From positions 1 to 23,529 of the forward strand of contig JBGTLW010000234.1 of the NCBI GenBank assembly GCA_041743835.1: a stretch of DNA of 23,529 nt. The letters run 5' to 3'. Position 1 is the first letter of the stretch. Each line of letters starts with the position of its first letter. This DNA is from JBGTLW01 sp041743835 (GTDB taxonomy: Bacteria; Planctomycetota; Phycisphaerae; Phycisphaerales; Phycisphaeraceae). The notes under the pieces were generated by a model that was not told the DNA's origin, did not search any database, and saw nothing but the letters and a program-made list of their open reading frames with translations. Positions 1 through 7,427 of this stretch are shown here, piece by piece. The position numbers and the translations under genes are program-made.

Positions 1-1323
1 GCGCGTCACCTTGAAGGAGGGGTCTTCCTCGATCAGCTTCGCCAGGGCGTCGGCGATTTTTTGCTCGTCGCCACGCTTCTTGGGTTCGATGGCCAGCCCG
101 GACATCGGCTGGGGCATGAGCAGGGGGCGGAGGTGGATGCCGTCCTCGTCGTGCGAGTCGTGGAGCACGGCGTCGAAGTGGACCTCGTCGATCTTGGCGA
201 TCGCCACCACGTCGCCGGGGACAGCCCGGTCGATCTCAACATGGGTCTTGCCCTGCATCTTGAACAGGTGGGCCACGCGGACGGGCTTCTTGGTGATGGT
301 GCCCCGGCAATCGACGTAGAGCTGAGAGTGGCTGGTCACCGTCCCCTGGTGGACCCGGAACGCGGCCAACTTGCCCACAAACGGGTCGATGCGGACATTA
401 AAAACGTGGGCGAGGACGTGCTTATCGGGGTCCGGCTGGGCGTGGATCTCGTGTTCGAGGTCATCCCCACGCACGAACGGCCGGGGATTACCCTCGGTCG
501 GGTTGGGTGCCAGCCGCACAAAGATGTCCAGCAGCTCGCCGACGCCGATCGGCTCCTTCGTCGCGCTGTGCGGGGCGGAGGCGGTGAAGCAGATGGGCAC
601 GAGGTGACCCTCGCGCAACGCCTTCTCGAAGGCATCGTGGAGCTGCTCGCGGGTGACATCCTGGCCCTCCAGGTACGCCAAGGCCAAGGCCTCATCGACT
701 TCCACGACCTGTTCAAGGATGGCGGTGTGGGCCGCGGCGATCGAACCCAAGTCGCTGTCGGCCGTGCCCACCTCCGAGCCGTCGCTGAAGAAGCAGTCCA
801 CCACCCGCTTGCCGTGCTCGATCGGCAGGTTGATGGGCAGGCACTGCTTGCCAAACGCGTGCTGGATGGACTCAAGCAGCAGGGGCAGGTCCACGCCCTC
901 GGCATCGATACGGTTGATGACGATCATCCGGCAGAGGTTGCGTTCCGCGGCCCGGTTCATCATCCGCCGGGTGACCGATTCGATCCCCGCCGCGGCGTTG
1001 ATGACCACCGCGACGGTCTCCACCGCGGGCAAGGCCCCGATCGCCTGGCCGATGAAGTCGGGCAGGCCCGGCGTGTCGATGAGGTTGATGTGCTTGCCCG
1101 CGTGGTCGATGTGTACGAGGGATGACATGAGGCTGTGGCAGTGCTCGCGTTCGAGTTCGCTAAAGTCGCAGACGGTGTCGCCCGATTCGACGGTTCCCAT
1201 CTTGCCGATCACCCCCGCGCGGTAAAGCAGCGCCTCTGTCAGCGTGGTCTTGCCTGAGCCGGTGTGGCCCACCAGCGCAATGTTACGGATGTCGTGTGTG
1301 GTGTGGGCAAGAGGTGCGGCCAT
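1..1323 (-). CDS. fusA: Elongation factor G-like translational GTPase, N-terminal 441 residues (partial)
   Basis: GTPase of the EF-G family, which drives tRNA-mRNA translocation on the ribosome. The gene runs off the left edge, so only its 5' part is visible: 441 codons of a family usually near 690-700. Visible motifs are G1 GHTGSGKT (residues 19-26), G3 DTPGLPDF (83-90), G4 NRID (137-140) and a G5-like TASA. Domain II and the start of domain III (EPKKRGDEQK) follow. Classical EF-G has GHIDAGKT, DTPGHVDF and NKxD, and a switch I threonine where this protein reads EREHCHSL. These differences place it with the EF-G-like/FusA2 group rather than the main FusA; that placement is from family knowledge. 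The ATG at 1323 is preceded by AAGGGAG with 6 nt spacing. It lies 145 nt downstream of a same-strand glycosyltransferase and seems to have its own promoter. Confidence 0.9.
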   Translation of the reverse strand, partial: MAAPLAHTTHDIRNIALVGHTGSGKTTLTEALLYRAGVIGKMGTVESGDTVCDFSELEREHCHSLMSSLVHIDHAGKHINLIDTPGLPDFIGQAIGALPAVETVAVVINAAAGIESVTRRMMNRAAERNLCRMIVINRIDAEGVDLPLLLESIQHAFGKQCLPINLPIEHGKRVVDCFFSDGSEVGTADSDLGSIAAAHTAILEQVVEVDEALALAYLEGQDVTREQLHDAFEKALREGHLVPICFTASAPHSATKEPIGVGELLDIFVRLAPNPTEGNPRPFVRGDDLEHEIHAQPDPDKHVLAHVFNVRIDPFVGKLAAFRVHQGTVTSHSQLYVDCRGTITKKPVRVAHLFKMQGKTHVEIDRAVPGDVVAIAKIDEVHFDAVLHDSHDEDGIHLRPLLMPQPMSGLAIEPKKRGDEQKIADALAKLIEEDPSFKVTR

Positions 1324-1390
1324 GGGAAGCTCCCTTGGATCAGGATGTGAGAAACCAGAAGTGCATCACCCCGCGGGCGACGCGGCCACG

Positions 1391-1419
1391 ATTATAGAGA
1401 CGCGTCCACACGGACCCAA
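1391..1419 (-). promoter_or_regulatory. Candidate sigma-70-type promoter for the EF-G-like gene
   Basis: On the minus strand a perfect -10 hexamer TATAAT (1396-1391) lies 17 nt from a weaker -35 TTGGGT (1419-1414). The start codon is 68 nt downstream of the -10. It falls in the 145-nt gap between the glycosyltransferase and the EF-G-like gene, so the latter need not depend on read-through. The rest of that gap shows nothing else. Confidence 0.5.
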
Positions 1420-1468
1420 GCGGCATGTGCTGGCGGATGGAATATCGTTGCCGCGGCGCGGCGGCCCA

Positions 1469-2176
1469 TCAGGGGAACAGGTTGTACCGCACGATGCACC
1501 ACATCGCTTTGAACCCGTCGCGCATCCCGATCTTCTTGCCCTCGGCGTAGGTGCGCCCGGCGTAGGAGATGCCCACCTCGTAGATCCGCAGCCGACCGCC
1601 CGCCGCGTCGCGCTGCTTCGCCAGCTTCGCCACGACCTCCGGCTCAAAGCCGAAGCGATTCTCCACCAGCGTCAGCTTCACAATCACCCCCCGGCGGAAC
1701 ACCTTGTAACACGATTCCATGTCCGTCATGTTCAACCCGGTGAAGATGTTGGAGCACAGGGTCAGCAGCCGATTCCCCACCGCGTGCCAGAAGTAGAGCA
1801 CCCGGTGCGATTGGCCGCCCACGAACCGCGAGCCGAACACCACATCGGCGCGGCCGGCGTCGATGGGCTCCAGCAGGCGTGGGTAGTCGGCCGGGTCGTA
1901 CTCCAGGTCCGCATCCTGTATGAGCACGATGTCGCCCTTGACCTGCTCAAGCGCGGTGCGCACGGCCGCGCCCTTGCCGCGGTTGGCGGGGTGGGTGAGC
2001 ACGGTGATATCGCTGTGCCTGCCAAGCTCAGCCAGCACCCCGGCCGTGCCGTCGGTCGAGCCGTCATCCACGAGGATCACCTGCTTGGGCCGACCGATCT
2101 TCACAGCCAAGACCCGCTCGACAATCTGCCGGACGGTGGCCGCCTCATTAAAGACCGGGATGACGATGCTGAGCAT
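1469..2176 (-). CDS. Family 2 glycosyltransferase (dolichyl/polyprenyl-phosphate sugar synthase-like)
   Basis: A 235-residue inverting GT-A glycosyltransferase, predicted to move a sugar from a nucleotide-sugar to a lipid or glycan acceptor at the cytoplasmic face of the membrane. The N-terminal strand SIVIPVFNEA opens the Rossmann-like fold. VDDGSTDG (36-43) is the nucleotide-binding motif and QDADLEYDP (87-95) carries the metal-binding DAD. NRGKG (65-69) and a later D-M-E-S-C-Y-K segment fit the DPM/DPG-synthase-like subgroup. No transmembrane helix follows the catalytic domain, so it is the short soluble form. I chose the ATG at 2176 because the fold begins at once; an in-frame ATG 54 nt upstream would add residues unlike the family. 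No clear Shine-Dalgarno precedes it. It is divergent from bioA with only 23 nt between the start codons. The acceptor is unknown. Confidence 0.85.
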   Translation of the reverse strand: MLSIVIPVFNEAATVRQIVERVLAVKIGRPKQVILVDDGSTDGTAGVLAELGRHSDITVLTHPANRGKGAAVRTALEQVKGDIVLIQDADLEYDPADYPRLLEPIDAGRADVVFGSRFVGGQSHRVLYFWHAVGNRLLTLCSNIFTGLNMTDMESCYKVFRRGVIVKLTLVENRFGFEPEVVAKLAKQRDAAGGRLRIYEVGISYAGRTYAEGKKIGMRDGFKAMWCIVRYNLFP

Positions 2177-2199
2177 TCGTGCCAATATACCCATCTGCC

Positions 2200-3681
2200 A
2201 TGCCCGATCGAACCCGCCAACTTGCCGCACTGGACCACGCCCACGTCTGGCACCCGTTCACCGCCATGCGCCAGTGGTGCGCGGAGCAGCCGCTGATTAT
2301 CGACGCGGCGGAGGGGTTCGAGTTGATCGACACCGACGGCCGGCGGTACATCGATGGCGTGTCCAGCCTGTGGTGCAACGTCCATGGCCACCGCGTCCCG
2401 GCGATCGATGACGCCATCCGCCAGCAACTGGGCAAGGCCGCGCACACCACCCTGCTCGGTCTCGCCAACCCGCCGAGCATCAAGCTGGCCGCGGAACTGG
2501 TGGGTCTGACCCGCCGCCATCTTCCGCACACAGCCAAGCCGGGGCACGCGGTGCAAGGCGGTGCGTTGAACAAGGTGTTCTACTCGGACGCCGGTGCGAC
2601 TGCGCTCGAGGTCGCGTTCAAGATGGCGGCGGGGTACTGGTTCCACACCGGCCGACCCACCAAGCGCAAGTTCATCGGGCTGGCGGGGGCGTACCACGGC
2701 GACACGGTCGGCTCGATGTCGGTGGGCTACAGCGAGCTGTTCCACAAACCCTTCGGGTCGATGCTGTTCGAGGTCGCCAGCTTCCCCCACGTAGACGCCT
2801 GCCGCCAAACCATACCCACCGATCGCGCGCAAGACACCGGGCAAGCAAGCGATGGGCTTTGGCCCAGCGAGCGGGTGGGGCTCAATCAAGCGCTGATGGA
2901 ACTGAGTCTGCGCAAGCTGCGTGAGATGCTCGAACGTTCAGCGGATGAGACGGCCGCGATCGTGGTCGAGCCGGTGATGCAGGGCGCGGCGGGGATGGTC
3001 TGCCAGCCGCCGGGGTTTGTCGCGGGGGTTGCATCGCTAGCGCGCGAGTTCGAGGTGCTGCTGATCGCGGATGAGGTGGCGACGGGTTTTGGTCGCACCG
3101 GCACGATGTTCGCCTGCGAGCAGGACCGCGCGGCTGGGTTCGCCGGCCCGGACATCCTCTGCCTGGCCAAGGGGCTGACCGGCGGGTACCTGCCCGTCGC
3201 GGTAACGATGGCGACCGACGCGGTGTACGACGCGTTTAGTGGCGACCTCTCCGAGAAGAAGACGCTATACCACGGCCACACCTACACCGGCAACCCGCTT
3301 GGCTGTGCTGCGGCTCTGGCGTCATTGGCGCTTTTCGAGAGCGCGGGGGTGCTGGCACTTACGCAGTCGAATGCTGCGCTCATCCGCGATCGACTTGATG
3401 CGTTGCGCGACCACCCGCACGTGCTGGACATACGCCAGCGCGGGCTGATGGTGGGCATCGAGTTGTGCCGTTCGCGTGGGCCGGCAGGGCGGGCCGAGCC
3501 TTTCGACTTCTCCAAGCGCACCGGCGCGGCGGTCTGCGCAGCCTGCCGGGAGCACGGCCTGCTGATCCGCCCGCTGGGCGATGTGCTGGTGCTGATGCCC
3601 GCCCCGGCGATGGATCGGGCGACCCTCGAACGGATGCTGGATGTGGTGGTCACGACCGTGCGGGGCTTCGCTTTCACCTGA
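2200..3681 (+). CDS. bioA: Adenosylmethionine-8-amino-7-oxononanoate aminotransferase (BioA)
   Basis: PLP-dependent class III aminotransferase that converts 8-amino-7-oxononanoate to 7,8-diaminononanoate, using S-adenosylmethionine as amino donor, in biotin synthesis. The 493-residue protein opens with the typical H-x-WHPFT block (14-21) and has SSLWCNVHGH (55-64). YHGD (165-168) contributes to the PLP pocket, D291 in IADEVATGFGRTG contacts the pyridine nitrogen, and K324 in LAKGLTGGY is the Schiff-base lysine. GHTYTGNPLGCAAA lies further on. The family is usually 430-450 residues; the surplus is mostly two insertions, around 110-122 and about 200-230. A GTG seven codons upstream could be used, but the ATG at 2200 fits the family start. 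No other biotin gene is nearby. A lysine-dependent variant (BioK) cannot be excluded by eye. A weak 6-bp hairpin (3688-3715) follows the stop. Confidence 0.92.
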   Translation: MPDRTRQLAALDHAHVWHPFTAMRQWCAEQPLIIDAAEGFELIDTDGRRYIDGVSSLWCNVHGHRVPAIDDAIRQQLGKAAHTTLLGLANPPSIKLAAELVGLTRRHLPHTAKPGHAVQGGALNKVFYSDAGATALEVAFKMAAGYWFHTGRPTKRKFIGLAGAYHGDTVGSMSVGYSELFHKPFGSMLFEVASFPHVDACRQTIPTDRAQDTGQASDGLWPSERVGLNQALMELSLRKLREMLERSADETAAIVVEPVMQGAAGMVCQPPGFVAGVASLAREFEVLLIADEVATGFGRTGTMFACEQDRAAGFAGPDILCLAKGLTGGYLPVAVTMATDAVYDAFSGDLSEKKTLYHGHTYTGNPLGCAAALASLALFESAGVLALTQSNAALIRDRLDALRDHPHVLDIRQRGLMVGIELCRSRGPAGRAEPFDFSKRTGAAVCAACREHGLLIRPLGDVLVLMPAPAMDRATLERMLDVVVTTVRGFAFT

Positions 3682-3731
3682 ATCAGGCGGGGCTGGGAGC
3701 GAGGGAGATGCCCCGGGCCCGTCAATTCGCA

Positions 3732-3760
3732 TGGTCAATCACCACCCCACGCGCTATAAT
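3732..3760 (+). promoter_or_regulatory. Candidate sigma-70-type promoter for the ATP-grasp/alpha-E operon
   Basis: -35 TGGTCA (3732-3737, 4 of 6 matches) and a perfect -10 TATAAT (3755-3760) are separated by 17 nt. Transcription would begin near 3767 and give a leader of about 175 nt before the ATG at 3943. The site lies in the 261-nt gap between bioA and the ATP-grasp gene, the longest gene-free stretch of the window. Confidence 0.6.
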
Positions 3761-3891
3761 TTTCCACAGTCCAGCGTTTCGGCACGCCGGTTGCCTGTGT
3801 CTGGTGGATAGGATGGCAGGAGCGTGGGCGGGCCTGTGTCGCCTAAATGAGCGGCAAGGTGGGCTTCCGTTCGGCTGGTCATGCCTAATTT

Positions 3892-3908
3892 TTCCGCAGG
3901 GTGCGGAA
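3892..3908 (+). promoter_or_regulatory. Perfect 7-bp hairpin in the leader of the ATP-grasp gene
   Basis: TTCCGCA (3892-3898), a GGG loop and TGCGGAA (3902-3908) form a perfect stem-loop ending 34 nt before the start codon. A T-run lies in front of it (3887-3893) rather than behind, so it is not a plus-strand intrinsic terminator. The leader matches no riboswitch I recognise. A role in translation or transcript stability is inference. Confidence 0.4.
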
Positions 3909-3942
3909 GAGTGTGCGGCTATTCACACCTTGGGCGGGCAAC

Positions 3943-5460
3943 ATGAGATTCTGCAATTACACCACCGACGGCTATTACGACGAGTTGCTGACCGACGAGG
4001 GCGAGCCACGCACCGGTGCCCGGCCCCTGATCGATCGGATCGAGATGCTGGCCGAGGGCGAACTCTCGCGTCGGCAGACCGCGGCCGAGGCGGCGCTGTA
4101 CGAATCGGGCATCACCTTCAGCGTCTATGGCGATGGCGAATCCACCGAGCGGATCATCCCGTTCGATGTGGTGCCCCGCATTATCGAAGCCCACGACTGG
4201 GAACGCGTCGAGCAGGGCCTTCAGCAGCGCATCACCGCGCTGAACCTGTTCCTCGGCGACGTCTACAGCAAGCAGCAGATCATCAAGGACGGCGCGGTCC
4301 CCGCCCAGTTCGTCGAGGCAGACAACCCCACCTGGAAAAAGCTGCACGGCATCACACCGCCTAAGGGAACCTACTGCCACATCAGCGGCATCGACCTGGT
4401 CCGCGACAACGAGGGCTTCAAGGTGCTGGAGGACAACCTCCGCTGCCCGTCGGGTGTGTCGTACGTCCTGGAGAACCGCAGGGTGCTCAAGCAGACCTTC
4501 CCGCGTGTGTTCGGCGCGCTGCCGATCTGCCCGGTGGACGACTACCCCGAGCGGCTGCTCACGACCCTGGCGCAGATCGCGCCCTCGGCGATTGAGCGGC
4601 CACGGATCGTGGTCCTCACGCCTGGCATCTACAACTCCGCATACTTCGAGCACTCCTACCTCGCTCAGCAGATGGGCGTGCCGCTGGTGCAGGGCAGCGA
4701 CCTTGTGGTGGATGATGGCTATGTGAAGATGCGGACGACGTTCGGGCTTGAGCGGGTGGACGTGATCTATCGGCGGATCGACGACGACTACCTGGACCCG
4801 ACGTGGTTCAACCCCGAGTCGATGCTCGGCGTCGAGGGCATCATGTCGGTGTACGCCGCGGGCCGGGTGGCGCTGGCGAACGCGCCGGGCTGCGGCATTG
4901 CCGACAACAAGGTGATCTACGCCTTCGTGCCCGACATGATCCGCTACTACCTCCAGCAGGACCCGATCCTTCCCAACGTCGAGACGTTCCTCTGCGCCCG
5001 GCCGGACGAGCGGGCGTATGTGCTGGCGAACCTGGACAAGCTGGTGGTCAAGCCGGCGCACGAGGCGGGCGGCAAGGGGATCATGGTCGGCCCGCACGCC
5101 ACCGCCGCCGAGCGAGCCGCCACCGCCGACCGCATCAAGGCAGACCCCGACGACTACATCGCCCAGCCAACGCTCTCGCTGTCCCGCGCCCCGACGATCG
5201 TGGGCGACCGGTTCGAGGGTCGGCACGTGGACCTGCGGCCGTATATCCTCTGTGGCACAGACTGCTACGTGCTGCCCGGCGGGCTGACACGCGTGGCATT
5301 ACGCAAGGGGTCGCTCGTGGTCAACTCCTCACAAGGCGGCGGAACCAAAGACACCTGGGTGCTGAGCCGAAACCCAACCCCGGCCCCCCAAGTACCCCCA
5401 GCCATCGCGGCCCCGCTCCAGACCCAGTTGCAGAGCGCCGCCCGGAGCGGGATCGCCTGA
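3943..5460 (+). CDS. Circularly permuted ATP-grasp protein (CP_ATPgrasp type, DUF404/DUF407)
   Basis: A 505-residue cytoplasmic protein of the circularly permuted ATP-grasp family, predicted to ligate an amine to a carboxylate with ATP hydrolysis; the natural substrate is unknown. Diagnostic segments run in the permuted order: YDELLTDEGEPR (12-23), GIDLVRDNEGF (149-159), VLEDNLRCPSGVSYVLENR (161-179), LVVKPAHEAGGKGI (367-380, ATP-binding lysine and Gly-rich loop), DYIAQPTLSLSRAP (404-417), and VDLRPYIL with PGGLTRVAL and NSSQGGGTKDTW (429-472). A Pro/Ala-rich tail of about 30 residues ends the protein. I chose the ATG at 3943 because family similarity begins there; a GTG at 3901 lies inside the leader hairpin. 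The Shine-Dalgarno is poor. Its TGA shares one base with the ATG of the alpha-E gene, the usual partner, so the two are translationally coupled. Confidence 0.9.
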   Translation: MRFCNYTTDGYYDELLTDEGEPRTGARPLIDRIEMLAEGELSRRQTAAEAALYESGITFSVYGDGESTERIIPFDVVPRIIEAHDWERVEQGLQQRITALNLFLGDVYSKQQIIKDGAVPAQFVEADNPTWKKLHGITPPKGTYCHISGIDLVRDNEGFKVLEDNLRCPSGVSYVLENRRVLKQTFPRVFGALPICPVDDYPERLLTTLAQIAPSAIERPRIVVLTPGIYNSAYFEHSYLAQQMGVPLVQGSDLVVDDGYVKMRTTFGLERVDVIYRRIDDDYLDPTWFNPESMLGVEGIMSVYAAGRVALANAPGCGIADNKVIYAFVPDMIRYYLQQDPILPNVETFLCARPDERAYVLANLDKLVVKPAHEAGGKGIMVGPHATAAERAATADRIKADPDDYIAQPTLSLSRAPTIVGDRFEGRHVDLRPYILCGTDCYVLPGGLTRVALRKGSLVVNSSQGGGTKDTWVLSRNPTPAPQVPPAIAAPLQTQLQSAARSGIA

Positions 5461-6419
5461 TGCTCAGCCGCGTCGCCAACTCCATCTATTGGATGAGCCG
5501 ATACGTCGAACGAGCGGAAAACACCGCACGCCTCATCGACGTCAACCACCAGCTCACCCTCGACCGCACCGGCGGGATGGGCGAGCAGTGGGAGCCGCTG
5601 ATCGGCATCACCGGCGACGACGAGCTGTTTGCCGAGCGCTACGACAAGATCAACCGCGCCAACGTTACCCAGTTCCTCACCCTCGACCCGCAGTACCCCA
5701 ACTCCATCCTCTCGTGCATCGCCGCGGCCCGGGAGAACGCCCGCACGGTAAGGGACGTGATCTCCTCGGAGATGTGGGAGCAGGTCAACGCGATGCACAT
5801 CATGCTGGGGAAGGCCGCGACCGACCAGCGCCACGCCGACCAGCCGCACAAGTTCTACACCCAGATCAAGCTCGCGTGCCAGCTCTTTGACGCGGTGACC
5901 GACGGCACGCTGAGCCACTCCATCGCCTGGGAGTTTGCCCGGCTCGGACGCATGCTCGAACGCGCAGACAAGACCTCACGCATCGTCGATGTCAAATACT
6001 TCCTCCTGCTGCCCCGGCCCGAGGACGTGGGCAGCGCGCTGGACGTGGTGCAGTGGGCGGCCCTGCTGCGGTCGGCCGGGGCGCTCAACATGTACCGCCA
6101 GTTCCGCGGGGCCATCACACCTAACCAGGTGGTCGCGTTCCTCATGCTCGACACCGAGTTCCCCCGCGCCCTGGCGTTCTGCCTCAACCACGCCGACGAC
6201 GCCCTGCAACGCATCATCGGCCCCCACCGCTCACCCGCCACCGCCGAGGTCACCCGCCAGCTTGGCCGACTGCGCAGCGACCTGGCGTTCGGCGACATCG
6301 AAGAGATCCTCCGCAGCGGGCTGCACGAATACCTCGACCGCTTCCAGGAACACCTCAACGAAATCGGTGTGGACATCGACCGCGCCTTCTTCCAGGTCGC
6401 CACACCCCGCACAGACTGA
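5460..6419 (+). CDS. Alpha-E domain protein (DUF403)
   Basis: A 319-residue all-helical protein of the alpha-E family. The start MLSRVANSIYWMSRYVERAE is the family signature, and the second half contains a related helical segment (F-A-R-L-G-R-M-L-E-R-A-D-K-T-S-R). The family is nearly always encoded next to circularly permuted ATP-grasp ligases and has been proposed in comparative genomics to act in peptide or amide-bond-forming pathways; no biochemical activity is firmly established. Start and stop of the pair overlap by one base. Many genomes add a transglutaminase-like protease and a proteasome-like peptidase to this operon; neither is here, because the next gene is on the opposite strand and converges 44 nt away. 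That gap shows no terminator. No signal peptide or transmembrane segment is seen. Confidence 0.9.
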   Translation: MLSRVANSIYWMSRYVERAENTARLIDVNHQLTLDRTGGMGEQWEPLIGITGDDELFAERYDKINRANVTQFLTLDPQYPNSILSCIAAARENARTVRDVISSEMWEQVNAMHIMLGKAATDQRHADQPHKFYTQIKLACQLFDAVTDGTLSHSIAWEFARLGRMLERADKTSRIVDVKYFLLLPRPEDVGSALDVVQWAALLRSAGALNMYRQFRGAITPNQVVAFLMLDTEFPRALAFCLNHADDALQRIIGPHRSPATAEVTRQLGRLRSDLAFGDIEEILRSGLHEYLDRFQEHLNEIGVDIDRAFFQVATPRTD

Positions 6420-6463
6420 CCTGTGGCCGCTGCACAAGCACACCCGCCAACCCATCCGCCGCG

Positions 6464-7273
6464 TCATTCGCCGGGGAGCTTTGATTCGGCGGCGCCTGCC
6501 GGCTTAGTGAACGCGTCGGCAGGGGGATCGACGAATCGCGCGTTGCTCACCGTCACCCGCCCGATCGCCTGGCCGTGGACACCCTTCTCCTGGTTCCAGT
6601 CGTAGAACGCCCAGGTCATCGGCAGCGTCACACCGTCGATGGTCTGATAGCCATCGAAGACCACCGCGTGGGGCTCAGACTCAGCCTCCTCCTTGGACTT
6701 GCTGTACGTCACGATGTAGGCCATGGCCTTGAGCCGATCCGTGCCCGGCTCCTTGTAGAGCACGTACCAGTCGTCCGGCGCATCGCCCACACCCGCATCG
6801 AAGGTGAGCTTGGCGGTGTCGTGTGTGGTGTTGAGCAGGTCGGCCGGGCCCATGTGCTTGACGTGCGCCCCGGGGTCACTGAGCTTGAACGGGGCCGCGA
6901 GGAAGTAAGGCCAGGTCAGCGCATGGAACCGGGCCTGGGGCAGCAACTCGCTATCGGCCGGGGTCACCCAGCACTTGTCGCCATCGAACACGATCACCAC
7001 GCCGCCCTTGAGTTCCATGCGTGCTTTGCCCACCGGCGTATCAAAGAGCATGCGGCCCTCAAGCACGGTGTTTCCGCCGAAGTTCACGACAATATCCGCC
7101 TCCAACGCGCGTTTCGCTCGGTAGTCGGCCGCGCCCTGGGCCTTCTCGATGGCCGCGACATACCCCTTGGACGGGTCTTCAGCGGGCGCAACGCCCAACG
7201 TCAACCCCAACACACACAGGCCAAGAAATAACGAGCACGCATGGGGATACAAACGACTTGGCTTGGTGTTCAT
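6464..7273 (-). CDS. Exported LolA/LolB-like (outer-membrane-lipoprotein-sorting-like) protein
   Basis: A 269-residue protein with an N-terminal signal peptide (basic start, hydrophobic 13-29, cleavage after A-P-A at 29-31). The rest is beta-rich and reads like the half-barrel shared by LolA/LolB and related DUF6503-type proteins: A-L-E-A-D-I-V-V-N-F near the start, paired strands around M-E-L-K-G-G-V-V-I-V-F and D-K-C-W-V, then W-Y-V-L-Y, and late P-M-T-W-A-F-Y-D-W. Such proteins bind lipid or another hydrophobic ligand in the periplasm. Function here is inferred from fold only and is not specific. No lipobox cysteine follows the signal, so it is predicted soluble. The ATG at 7273 is chosen because GGAG lies 7 nt upstream; two ATGs further upstream lack such a site. 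It is divergent from the propeller gene across 154 nt. Confidence 0.65.
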   Translation of the reverse strand: MNTKPSRLYPHACSLFLGLCVLGLTLGVAPAEDPSKGYVAAIEKAQGAADYRAKRALEADIVVNFGGNTVLEGRMLFDTPVGKARMELKGGVVIVFDGDKCWVTPADSELLPQARFHALTWPYFLAAPFKLSDPGAHVKHMGPADLLNTTHDTAKLTFDAGVGDAPDDWYVLYKEPGTDRLKAMAYIVTYSKSKEEAESEPHAVVFDGYQTIDGVTLPMTWAFYDWNQEKGVHGQAIGRVTVSNARFVDPPADAFTKPAGAAESKLPGE

Positions 7274-7427
7274 AGCTGGTCTCCGCATGGGGTGTGTGGT
7301 CACGCTGAACGCAAACCATCCTAGCTAGCCCTCTGGCCGCCCGTCTACCCCTCGGGCACCCGCATCGCAGGCTCCAACGCGACGCTGACCGACGTGTAAC
7401 CCAACGGGTCCAGCGGGCAATAGACGG

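Noticed and set aside
61..1125. Open reading frame of 354 codons on the plus strand
   Set aside because: It is antisense to the EF-G-like gene, whose GTPase motifs are unmistakable. Its composition (many His, Val, Arg, Asp) is the usual GC-rich mirror pattern.
3919..5226. Open frame of 435 codons on the minus strand
   Set aside because: It mirrors the ATP-grasp gene, which carries all family motifs on the plus strand.
4803..5459. Upstream extension of the alpha-E frame
   Set aside because: It overlaps the ATP-grasp gene in another frame. The alpha-E family starts at M-L-S-R-V-A at 5460, right at the stop of the ATP-grasp gene.
7318..7323. TAGGAT as a -10 for the LolA-like gene on the minus strand
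   Set aside because: No -35-like hexamer is found at 16-18 nt spacing.
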